From an uncultured Prevotella sp. (GTDB lineage: Bacteria > Bacteroidota > Bacteroidia > Bacteroidales > Bacteroidaceae), in NCBI GenBank assembly GCA_944320305.1, contig CALUGW010000008.1, forward strand, positions 38,023 through 102,022: a DNA stretch of 64,000 bases. The letters are read 5' to 3'. Positions 1-7,500 of the stretch are shown piece by piece; within the stretch, counting starts at the first letter, position 1, and every line of letters starts with the position of its first letter. A program made the position numbers and the translations under genes. The notes under the pieces were generated by a model. It was not told the DNA's origin. It ran no database searches and saw only the letters and a program-made list of their open reading frames with translations.

Positions 1-152
1 AAGAGGCTGTTTAAACCATTGTTGTTTTTCATGATATTTTATTAATTTCTCCCCACAAAGATACGAAATAATCGGGAAACAAAGCTGCCATAGGGGCGGG
101 AAAAGCAATGTTTTGCGCTACAGCTGAAACGCAAATGGCATGGAAACAAAAC

Positions 153-178
153 CTCCCGGCGGTGTGAGTCGCCGGGAG
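153..178 (-). terminator. GC-rich hairpin after the small gene at 196-546
   Basis: A 9-bp stem (CTCCCGGCG at 153-161 pairing with 170-178) encloses an 8-nt loop. Read on the minus strand it is followed by a T-rich stretch (GGTTTTGTTTCC), as expected for an intrinsic terminator of the gene ending at 196. The same CCCGG stem sequence recurs in hairpins at 612-643 and 1558-1586. The rest of 1-195 shows only a weak minus-strand -7-like box (TATCTTTG, complement of 56-63) without a well-spaced -33 element. Confidence 0.55.
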
Positions 179-195
179 CTTGATTCTAAACCAGC

Positions 196-546
196 CTACA
201 TAGGCTCCACATCCTCCAACTCGTCGATTATGTCGATGAGCTTCTTGCCGTCAATCTCAAACTGCTCTATCAGCACATTGCCGTCAGGAAAGCGCTGGAG
301 ATCCTTGGAATAGTGGTCGTCGCAATAGGCAACGTAATCCGGCTCGGACAGGAAATGATATTCCTTGCCTTTGTATTTGAAATACAAGTCATACCCCTGC
401 ACTGCAAAATCGTAAAACAAAATCCACCTGTTCCACGTTTCATAGCCACCATACTCGCTGCGCAATCTGTCCTTGCTTGGCGGATATTTCTTGTTGAAAG
501 GGTAGCCGTCGGAATCATACCCAACAACGCTTGTCTCTTCTTTCAT
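196..546 (-). CDS. Small conserved hypothetical protein, paralogue of the 1602-1961 protein
   Basis: This 116-residue acidic protein has no signal peptide or membrane segment. From residue 36 (ETWNRWILFYDFAVQGYD) to the end (IDIIDELEDVEPM) it is almost identical to the 119-residue product of 1602-1961, while the first 35 residues differ, so the two genes are a recent duplication with a variable head. It contains a hydrophobic/aromatic core (YDLYFKYKGKEYHFLSEPDY) and an acidic tail. I do not recognise a characterised family. Its paralogue lies directly after a His-rich small protein resembling phage-associated or polymorphic-toxin tips, so a partner or immunity role is possible, but this is inference. 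Flanked by hairpins at 153-178 and 612-643, it looks like a stand-alone cassette. Confidence 0.7.
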   Translation of the reverse strand: MKEETSVVGYDSDGYPFNKKYPPSKDRLRSEYGGYETWNRWILFYDFAVQGYDLYFKYKGKEYHFLSEPDYVAYCDDHYSKDLQRFPDGNVLIEQFEIDGKKLIDIIDELEDVEPM

Positions 547-611
547 AATTTGTTATTTGTTTTTTCGTATAGTCTGTTTTTCCTTTTGTTACTGTTGAAT
601 TTCATTTCAGA

Positions 612-643
612 GGTCTCCCGGCGGTCTGCACCACCGGGAGACC
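612..643 (-). terminator. Hairpin between small-gene cassettes
   Basis: A 13-bp stem with one mismatch (612-624 against 631-643) and a 6-nt loop sits between the genes at 683-1132 and 196-546. The stem shares the CTCCCGG sequence with the hairpin at 153-178. There is no long T run, so it is a terminator-like hairpin or a cassette boundary rather than a certain terminator. Confidence 0.45.
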
Positions 644-682
644 AACTGAAAAGAGCTAAGGATGAGCCTTGCGGCAGGCTTG

Positions 683-1132
683 CTACGGTCTGAACTTCAC
701 CTCGGGATTGAACGCGCGGATAAGCGCGCCGTACTTCTCAATCTCCTCGTTGCTCATGTACCGCGCCTCGCTGTTGCGGCGGGTGGAACCGTCGCTGAGC
801 ACGGAATATGTCTGCACGTGTACCGTTCCCTTTTCAAACACCCTGCCGTCTCCTTTGTTACGGTGCTGATGTCCCCAGTCGAAGTCGATGCATTGACGGC
901 GATTTAAATAGAGTTTAGCCTGTATCACCTTACTTGTCTTGTCCACTCGGAAATACATATCGGAGGTGTCTGAATAGGTAGGCAGCTTAGTGTGTATTCC
1001 TTTAGAGTCATACACATAAGTTATCACCTTCCCCCTAACACCATTAATGTTCAATGCCGTCCATGCTGGATGGTCGTCGTAAAGGTGCTCGTTGAATCCA
1101 CCTTTTGGATTATATTGTCTTTCGTTGCCCAT
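683..1132 (-). CDS. His-rich small protein, toxin-tip-like orphan
   Basis: The 149-residue product has no signal peptide. A central motif, FDWGHQHRNKGDGRVFEKGT (about residues 89-108), is followed by VHVQTYS and by ARYMSNEEIEKYG near the C-terminus. From memory, similar domains occur as free-standing proteins in phage or integrative elements and at C-terminal tips of polymorphic toxins; I cannot confirm this by search. The start is 3 bp after the stop of the 126-residue gene at 1136-1516, so the two are probably co-transcribed and form a pair. A hairpin follows at 612-643. Function is unknown; a nuclease-like role for the His cluster would be speculation. Confidence 0.65.
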   Translation of the reverse strand: MGNERQYNPKGGFNEHLYDDHPAWTALNINGVRGKVITYVYDSKGIHTKLPTYSDTSDMYFRVDKTSKVIQAKLYLNRRQCIDFDWGHQHRNKGDGRVFEKGTVHVQTYSVLSDGSTRRNSEARYMSNEEIEKYGALIRAFNPEVKFRP

Positions 1133-1135
1133 AAT

Positions 1136-1516
1136 TTAAAGTTTGTCATAATTGTGGTCATACATTACTCCTTTGTAATCACGTTCGCGAAGCCACTGGA
1201 AGAGCGTTATGTCGCGGTCGAGCAAACCTGTCTCACGAAGATTTGCAGATAGGGTCTCGCTAAGATTCATGTAATGCTGTTCTTCCAATATATCCTCGCG
1301 ACCAACCACAAACTCCGAATACTCCTCACGGACAATGTATATTTTGTCCTCGTTGTCGTACTCAGACATTAGCAAATCATTCGAGACCGTCAGCACGTTC
1401 TCCTCTTTATACTTCAGTTTCTCGAAGAACTCGCGCTCTCGGTCGGACTGGTAGTTACCCTCCATCCGTCGGAACAAGGCTATGTCCTCGTCCCACATGA
1501 ACTTGTTAATTGCCAT
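1136..1516 (-). CDS. Small hypothetical protein paired with the 683-1132 gene
   Basis: A 126-residue, strongly acidic, probably cytoplasmic protein that starts MAINKFMWDEDIALFRRM. No known motif is visible. It lies immediately upstream of the His-rich 149-residue gene with a 3-bp gap, which suggests translational coupling. Acidic small partners next to toxin-like proteins are often antagonists, but here that is only a context argument. A perfect hairpin (1558-1586) lies just upstream and separates it from the preceding cassette. Confidence 0.6.
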   Translation of the reverse strand: MAINKFMWDEDIALFRRMEGNYQSDREREFFEKLKYKEENVLTVSNDLLMSEYDNEDKIYIVREEYSEFVVGREDILEEQHYMNLSETLSANLRETGLLDRDITLFQWLRERDYKGVMYDHNYDKL

Positions 1517-1557
1517 AGTTTAAATCTCCTTTTCGTTGTTGTAGGTTTTTGTTTGAA

Positions 1558-1586
1558 GTTTCCCGGCAGAGCAAATGCCGGGAAAC
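1558..1586 (-). terminator. Perfect 11-bp hairpin after the 1602-1961 gene
   Basis: GTTTCCCGGCA (1558-1568) is perfectly complementary to 1576-1586, with a 7-nt loop. It lies 15 bp past the stop of the gene ending at 1602. It resembles the hairpins at 612-643 and 153-178, so each cassette of this array is closed by a CCCGG-stem hairpin. Confidence 0.5.
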
Positions 1587-1601
1587 CTAAAATATCAATG
1601 C

Positions 1602-1961
1602 CTAAATAGGCTCCACATCTTCCAACTCGTCGATGATGTCGATAAGTTTCTTGCCGTCAATCTCGAACTGCTCTATCAGCACATTGCCGTCAGGAAAGCG
1701 CTGGTATTCCTCTGTGTAGTGGTCGTCGCAGTATGCCACATAATCAGGTTCGGACAGGAAATGATATTCCTTGCCTTTGTATTTGAAATACAAGTCATAC
1801 CCCTGCACGGCGAAATCGTAAAACAAAATCCATCTGTTCCACGTTTCATAGCCACCCCTTTTGGCTCCAATGCGCATGTCCTTTGGCGGGTATTTTTTAT
1901 TAAAAGGGTATCCTGCCAGATTATACCCAACAACAGAGTCTCGTCTTTTTCCCATGGTCAT
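1602..1961 (-). CDS. Small conserved hypothetical protein, paralogue of the 196-546 protein
   Basis: The 119-residue product matches the 116-residue protein at 196-546 nearly residue for residue after position 38, including the acidic end (IDIIDELEDVEP). Its start codon overlaps the stop codon of the upstream 123-residue gene by one base (TAATG), indicating translational coupling and a functional pair. The N-terminal third differs from the paralogue. No characterised domain is recognised. Because both copies accompany small His-rich proteins, I suspect a partner or immunity function; the evidence is position only. Confidence 0.7.
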   Translation of the reverse strand: MTMGKRRDSVVGYNLAGYPFNKKYPPKDMRIGAKRGGYETWNRWILFYDFAVQGYDLYFKYKGKEYHFLSEPDYVAYCDDHYTEEYQRFPDGNVLIEQFEIDGKKLIDIIDELEDVEPI

Positions 1962-2332
1962 TAACTTTTATCATAGTTACGAACTTTCGATAATAGCCTT
2001 TTCATTGCTTCAGTCAAAGGATGTGCGTCTTCTTCTTGCCCTTGTCCATTCCAAAGATGGTAGTGCGGGTGGATGCCATGATGGTCTGCTGTGTGAATCT
2101 CGAACAGCTTTTTGCCGTCAGGGCCATACTTTGCGATGGCTTTTACGTCCGAGCCGTCCTTTTCGAACGTGGCGTAAATTCTGTTCGGTTTACGGCTTTC
2201 TTCTGGCAGCTTACGCTGTTTTGGTCTTTTATACTGAAGAATTCTGATTTCACCAAGAAGATCAACGGTAAAGTACTCACGCCCCTCTTCTGTGTTGGCA
2301 GTCCCTTTTGAAAAACTTCCGTTAGCTCCCAT
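1961..2332 (-). CDS. His-rich small protein (MGANGSFSKG-type), phage/toxin-tip-like
   Basis: The 123-residue protein begins MGANGSFSKGTANTEEGREY and contains PEESRKPNRIYATF and a histidine cluster IHTADHHGIHPHYHLW around residues 78-93. I associate this arrangement with small orphan proteins in phages and integrative elements, and with C-terminal domains attached to phage head proteins or polymorphic toxins; this is from memory. It overlaps the DUF4417 gene upstream by 11 bp and the partner gene downstream by 1 bp, so the three form one operon. No signal peptide is present. The catalytic role of the His cluster is unknown. Confidence 0.7.
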   Translation of the reverse strand: MGANGSFSKGTANTEEGREYFTVDLLGEIRILQYKRPKQRKLPEESRKPNRIYATFEKDGSDVKAIAKYGPDGKKLFEIHTADHHGIHPHYHLWNGQGQEEDAHPLTEAMKRLLSKVRNYDKS

Positions 2333-3053
2333 GGCGCATTCTCATTAAGTGTTCATTCTCGTAGTAAACCGAAACGTCCTCGCGCTCGCCCTCCATCTTC
2401 GGGCCGTAGCGCAGGATTAGGGATGGCCGCAGGCGGCGGATTGCCTCTTCGTAGCCACGCCGCCAGAGATATTTGGAGGTGTCGAGACGCCGCGCACCGT
2501 TGCTATTGATGGCTATGGGACAGCCCGTGGGCAGGCCGTCGAAGCAATAGGCGAAGCTGTCGGGCGTTGACCACGTGGCGTTGACAATGATGTTCACGCC
2601 GAGGCTTTGCATCCGCGCCGCCACCATGCGGTTAAGCAGGCAGTTGTGCCGACGCTGCCCCGGGGGCATGTCAGCGTATTGCGAGAAGTCTGGAGTTATC
2701 ACGTAGCGTGCTTCGGCAAGCTCGTGCAGCTCATCGTCTGAAGCATTAAGCAAGCCGATGAACATACAATCGTTGATGAAAAAGTGTACGCAGTCGCCCT
2801 TAGAGTGGTCGCTCCTCCACACATTATAAGGCACGAGCTTCTTTGGAACGCTCTCTATCTCATACGGGCGGAGCGTTGGCATGGTGGTGCTTATGTGCAT
2901 CGTGTCAAACTTGCAAACCCGCTGCAACGCATTGTCCATGCGCTTCCGATAGCTGTCCTTGTTTCTCTTGACCTGCGTCTCATGCCGTGAGACGTAATCA
3001 ACCATGCCTGTCGAGCATGGATGATCGTCAAATAAAAGTAATTGTCTTGCCAT
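2322..3053 (-). CDS. DUF4417 family protein
   Basis: I use the ATG at 3051-3053 (MARQLLLFDDHP); an in-frame ATG 75 bp upstream would prepend an unusual basic stretch. The 243-residue product carries DUF4417 hallmarks: ITPDFSQYADMPPGQRRHNC in the middle, NVIVNATWS-like and SFAYCFDGLP segments, then INSNGARR and a C-terminal LRYGPKMEGEREDVSVYYEN. The family is common in phages and mobile elements of gut bacteria, and its biochemical role is not established. The N-terminal segment (VDYVSRHETQVKRNKDSYRKR) is not typical. It is the first gene of the small-gene operon and overlaps the next gene by 11 bp. Confidence 0.8.
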   Translation of the reverse strand: MARQLLLFDDHPCSTGMVDYVSRHETQVKRNKDSYRKRMDNALQRVCKFDTMHISTTMPTLRPYEIESVPKKLVPYNVWRSDHSKGDCVHFFINDCMFIGLLNASDDELHELAEARYVITPDFSQYADMPPGQRRHNCLLNRMVAARMQSLGVNIIVNATWSTPDSFAYCFDGLPTGCPIAINSNGARRLDTSKYLWRRGYEEAIRRLRPSLILRYGPKMEGEREDVSVYYENEHLMRMRHGS

Positions 3054-3136
3054 ACATAAATGGTTTTTTGTGTTAAAAATATATTTACTTTTCCCACTCC
3101 GGCAAGAGAAACGGCGGACATTCCGCAAAAATTCAT

Positions 3137-3258
3137 TAACTTTGCAGCATCATCGTCGTGTTCGTATCCCAAGCCACCAATTGAGACTTCGGGTCTCGCC
3201 GTGGGAACAACTCGACCCTGCCCGCCCGCACAATCTCGCACATTGCGCGGGCTTTTTC
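3137..3258 (+). ncRNA. Candidate structured small RNA with its own -7 box and terminator
   Basis: A -7 box TAACTTTG sits at 3137-3144, predicting transcription from about 3150. The interval then shows nested pairing: GTTC (3160-3163) with GAAC (3204-3207), CCAC (3174-3177) with GTGG (3201-3204) as alternatives, and a GAGAC-TTCGG-GTCTC tetraloop-like hairpin at 3183-3197. It ends in an 11-bp hairpin (3224-3234 with 3242-3252, one mismatch) followed by T5. No open reading frame fits. A clear -33 box is not seen. It could be a trans-acting RNA; I do not recognise a named family. Confidence 0.45.
3224..3257 (+). terminator. Intrinsic terminator of the candidate small RNA
   Basis: GCCCGCACAAT at 3224-3234 pairs with ATTGCGCGGGC at 3242-3252 with a single A/C mismatch, and is directly followed by TTTTT (3253-3257) on the plus strand. 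It faces the convergent gene ending at 3272 and has no T run in that direction. Confidence 0.65.
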
Positions 3259-3271
3259 GTCTCCTTACCCG

Positions 3272-3682
3272 TTATTTTGCCATATCCTCCTCACTTTCTT
3301 TTTGTTTGTTGCGGTCCAGCTCGCGTCGCGTCATCTTGTAGACCCGGCCGCCAAACTGGGCGTCGAGACTGTCGATGGGCGTCAAGTCGAACATCACCAC
3401 CTTATTAATATAATCTTCGCCAAAGGCGTCGAACATCTGTTTGGTGGGCAGATAGAAATACTGTCCGGCCTTCATCACGCGGAAGCTGTTGGCGGGCTGC
3501 CCATCGCGGAGCACCATATAGAGGGCGCGGTCGCCATCGTCGTCGCGGGCGAACTGCACGCTCATGGCTGTCGAGAGGGCGAGAGCCTCCGCCGTGTCTG
3601 CGGTGAAGCCCAGACGGCCAGATTTCTGTATTGTGGCCTTCAGCCTCACGCTGTATTGTTCTATGTCCAATATTCTAATCAT
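3272..3682 (-). CDS. Conserved hypothetical protein
   Basis: The 136-residue product (MIRILDIEQYSVRLKATIQKSG...) has a regular alternating strand pattern and ends in a charged helix (TRRELDRNKQKESEEDMAK). It lacks a signal peptide and membrane segments. I do not recognise the family; it has the look of a short conserved Bacteroidales protein. A well-formed promoter (-33 and -7 boxes 20 bp apart) lies 21-52 bp upstream of the start, so the leader is only about 15 nt and the gene is transcribed alone. Confidence 0.65.
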   Translation of the reverse strand: MIRILDIEQYSVRLKATIQKSGRLGFTADTAEALALSTAMSVQFARDDDGDRALYMVLRDGQPANSFRVMKAGQYFYLPTKQMFDAFGEDYINKVVMFDLTPIDSLDAQFGGRVYKMTRRELDRNKQKESEEDMAK

Positions 3683-3702
3683 GGTGTTATTTCATTTGCC
3701 CG

Positions 3703-3734
3703 CAAAGATAGCACTTTTATCTGTTATTTCCAAA
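3703..3734 (-). promoter_or_regulatory. Bacteroidales-type promoter for the 3272-3682 gene
   Basis: On the minus strand TTTG (3731-3734) is followed after exactly 20 bp by TATCTTTG (3703-3710), matching the Bacteroidota consensus TTTG-N19-21-TAnnTTTG. Predicted start of transcription is near 3697, about 15 nt before the ATG. Confidence 0.75.
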
Positions 3735-4063
3735 TATTTTTTAGGTGTATTTTTGCCGGTGTGCATTATTCTGCAATGGTGTGTAACACGTCCTCCCGCC
3801 AATATTGAAATTTCAATGCAACCACATTTTGATTGCAATGCATTTTGACTTCTTTCTTTTGTCTTTCTGATATGCAACACGCGAGTTTTCTTTGTCTTGC
3901 TTTTTGTGTGTATTGGTGTCCAATAAGATATTCGCATTGCGACTCGCTTCCGACGTGTCTCCCGACGGAGAGTCAGCCCGGTTGGTGATAGTCTGTGATG
4001 TCTCAGCCGGCGCGGTGCAATTGTTAGCGAACCTTAAATAGTGCGGTCTTCCGGGCTATACCC

Positions 4064-4152
4064 GCCGTTTTGCTTTCCGATATAGGCCATTTCGCGCTCC
4101 GAAACGGCCTATATCGCCCGCCAATATGGCCTATATTGGAGTGCAAAACGGC
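4064..4152. repeat. Intergenic palindromic repeat, copy 1 (core only)
   Basis: Three nested inverted repeats occupy 89 bp: GCCGTTTTGC (4064-4073) with GCAAAACGGC (4143-4152); GATATAGGCC (4079-4088) with GGCCTATATC (4106-4115); and a small self-complementary CAATAT...ATATTG at 4122-4138. The vocabulary (GATATAGGCC, CGAAACGGCC, GCAAAACGGC) is shared with repeats at 15.4, 22.5, 38.6 and 63.8 kb. The remainder of the 849-bp non-coding stretch 3683-4531 holds the promoters at each end; I see no convincing gene in it. Confidence 0.7.
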
Positions 4153-4389
4153 AGGCGGCGTAAAGCGTTGACTGTCAGATGGTTGGACGGAAGGTCTGAA
4201 ATAGCCTTGTTTAACGTTGTTTAGCATTTGAAGAATGCCGGCCCGTTGTCGGATTTCGCATGGCATGGGGCGCGTCCGGCGTGCGGTTGTGCGTGTCGAT
4301 TTTGGGGTGGGGGCGCCCGGTTGCGGCGTGGGCAGGCGCGGCAGTGCGGCGTGGCGGGATGCCGTTCTGCTGAAAAACAATGGCGGAAG

Positions 4390-4422
4390 CTTGGGCGTTA
4401 CGTCTCTTTTTTTGTATTTTTG
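4390..4422 (+). promoter_or_regulatory. Probable promoter of the PL11 lyase gene
   Basis: CTTG (4390-4393) and TATTTTTG (4415-4422) are 21 bp apart, a fair match to the Bacteroidota promoter. Transcription would start near 4428, leaving a leader of about 100 nt before the ATG at 4532. Confidence 0.5.
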
Positions 4423-4531
4423 CAGTCGGAGCCACAGTTTTCCGGCATACTCTCCGCGCCGCGGCCTGTGCCGGGCGGGGTGGGCGGCTCCGCAGACGCC
4501 TAAAACATAGAAAGCGATTAATACAACCGAC

Positions 4532-7500
4532 ATGAGAACGAACAAGATTTTTTCACTGCTCGCGGCAGCCGCACTGCCGCTGTGCGCGGCCGCGCAGCGT
4601 GCCACAGACGTGCTGGACCGCGGGCTGGTGGCCATGCAGACAGACGGCGGCGTGTTCTGCAGCTGGCGCATACCGGGCGAGGAATACTTTGATGTGGCCT
4701 ACAACATCTATCGCGACGGAGTGAGGCTGAACGACGCTCCGCTGGAGGTGTCGAACTTTACCGACGCCGGGGGCACGGCCCGGAGCCGCTACACCGTGGA
4801 GCCGGTGGCGCGCGGCGTGGCCGGAGAGCGCTGCGCGGAGGTGACGCCCTGGCCGTCGAACTTCATGGAGATAAAGACCGACCACGGCACGCTGGCAAGC
4901 AACTACGCGCCTAACGACGCCTGCATGGCCGACGTTGACGGCGACGGCGAGCTGGAAATCCTGATAAAGTTCGACAACCTCGATGACGCTGCCGCCGGCT
5001 ATCAGCCCGAGGGGCACAACGGCGAATACACCATTGCCGAGGTGTTCAAGCTCGACGGGCGCAAGCTTTGGTGGCTCGAATACGGGCCAAACATTGGCGA
5101 CTACCACAACACGGAGATAAACATCGTGGCCTACGACTGGGACGGCGACGGGCGGGCGGAGGCACTGGTGAGGGCCGCCGACGGCACCGTGCTGCACACG
5201 GCCGACGGCAAGGCAATCACGATAGGCGACCCGACGAAAAACTACCGCACCCCCGGCGGGCAGACAGGCCACTGGTTCATTCACGAGGGAGACGAGTTCC
5301 TGCTCTATCTTGACGGCGAGACGGGCGAGCCTTACCAAATAGCGGAATACCCGCTGCGCCGCCTCGAGGAGGGCGAGACCGACCTCAAGGAGGCGTGGGG
5401 CGACGACTACGGCCACCGCGCCACGAAGCATTTCTTTGGCGCGCCCTTCCTCGACGGCCGCCGCCCGAGCATCTTCCTCGCCCGCGGCATATACACGCGC
5501 CACAAGATGGTGGCGCTGGACGTAGACCCGCAGACCCACCAGCTCAGGGAGCGGTGGCGCTGGACGTGCAACACGCCCGGCTCGCCGTGGTACGGACAGG
5601 GCTACCACAACTTCGGCGTGGCCGACGTCGACTGGGACGGGCGCGACGAGATCGTGTTCGGCTCGATGGTCATCGACGACTGCGGGCGCGGCCTGTCGAC
5701 CACCGGGCTGGGCCACGGCGACGCGCAGCACTGCGGCGACTTTGACCCCTACTCGCACGGGCAGGAGATTTTCGCCTGCAACGAGAACAACCCTAACAAC
5801 AACTACCGCGACGCCACGACCTCGAGGCTCTACTACCGCTCGGTGGGAACGAGCGACGACGGGCGGGCCAACATGGCCAACTTTCTCGACGACGTGCCTG
5901 GAGCCGAGGGCGTGTCGGCGCACGATGACAACCTCGTGGGCGCGGTGGCCCATGCCGCGGTCAAGGGCGTCGGCAAGCGCGACGTGCAGATAACGCAGAA
6001 CTTCCCCATCTATTGGGACGGCGACCTCTGCGCCGAGAGCTTCGACTACCGCAACGGCAAGAACACCGAGGGCCACGTGGTGAAGCCGCGCGAGGGCGAG
6101 ATAGCGGTGATGGAGGGCAGCCTGACCAACAACGACACCAAGGGCACGGCCTGCTTTCAGGGCGACATTCTGGGAGACTGGCGCGAGGAAGTGGTCATGC
6201 GCACCGCCGACGGCAACATAAGGATATATTCAACCGACGTGCCCACGCCGTGGCGCAACTATTCGCTCTGGCACGACCACCAGTACCGCCAGGCCATGGT
6301 GTGGCAGACCTGCGGCTACAACCAGCCGCCCCATCCCAGCTATTTCCTCGGCGAGATGGAGGGCATAACCGTGGCACCGCCGCCTCTGACCATGACCGGG
6401 CGCACCGAGATTGCCGGCGGCGGAACAATAGGCCGGGGCACTGACGGCCGGGATGTGATTATGTGTGAGACCAACGACATGACAGTGGCCGTGGCCGACG
6501 GGGCCTCGCCCGCCGTCTTTATCGACAACGCTCCGACGTGGGTTCAGGGCCATGACGACAACGACAACATAACAACCACCGTGTTCACCCACACGCTCAC
6601 CGGCGGAGGCTTTGCCGGGCAGACGCGCCTTGTGAAGCAGGGCGACGGCGTGCTCGTGCTGCCCGGTGTGGAGCAGGCGCACACCGGACCCACCGATGTG
6701 TGGGCGGGCACGCTGCGCTTCGGCGGCCAGATGCCCTCAAGCCGTGTGTGGCTGAACCGCTTTGCCTGTCTGGAATCCGACGGCGGACGCTTCGGCGCAG
6801 GCATTGAGATGGAGTATGGCTCGACGCTGCGCCCCGGCGGACCCGGGCGCATCGGCCGTGTGGAGTCAGACTCGCTGCTCATGGGCTTCGGCTCGTGTGT
6901 GGAGCTGGAGCTTGACGGCGGCGGCAAGGAGGCCGACATGATAGTGGCCGGCGTGCTGCGGACGGAGACAAAAGACTGGACAAACGGTCCGGCGAGGCTT
7001 GCGCCGGTGTTCCGCTTCGCGCCTCTGGGCGGTGGCGGCGGCGCGGCGGTGGCCGACGGACGCTATCTGCTCGGCTATATAAATAAGGTGGAGGGCTCGC
7101 TCGGCGACATCATAATAGAGGGGCTTGACGGCCACAAGTGCGCCTTGGCGCTTGAGGGCGGGCGGCTGTATCTCGACGTCGAAAGCTATGCACCGGGCCA
7201 TGTGGTGTGGACCGGGGCCGTGAGCGGAGTGTGGGATGTTGACAAAAGCCCCAATTTCGCCGACGCGCTCACAGGTGTTGCCTGCACGTTCGTGACGGGC
7301 GACAGCGTGACCTTTGGCGACACGCCGCAGACTTCGGCGGTGGCGGCAGATGGCAGAGTGGCGCCGGCGGTGGTGACGTTTGCCAACGACAGGCTCGCAT
7401 ACACTCTCTCGGGCGACAGTGTGGTGGGCGGCGCGGCGCTTGTCAAGCGCTGCGGCGCGGGCCTGACTATCGCCGGTGTCAACCGTTTCGGCCGTGTCTG

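Noticed and set aside
3692-3937. 81-residue minus-strand open frame upstream of the 3272-3682 gene
   Set aside because: It covers the promoter of the 3272-3682 gene and has no family-like sequence.
4024-4671. 215-residue minus-strand open frame over the first palindromic repeat
   Set aside because: It crosses the repeat core and the start of the lyase gene; low-complexity product without motifs.
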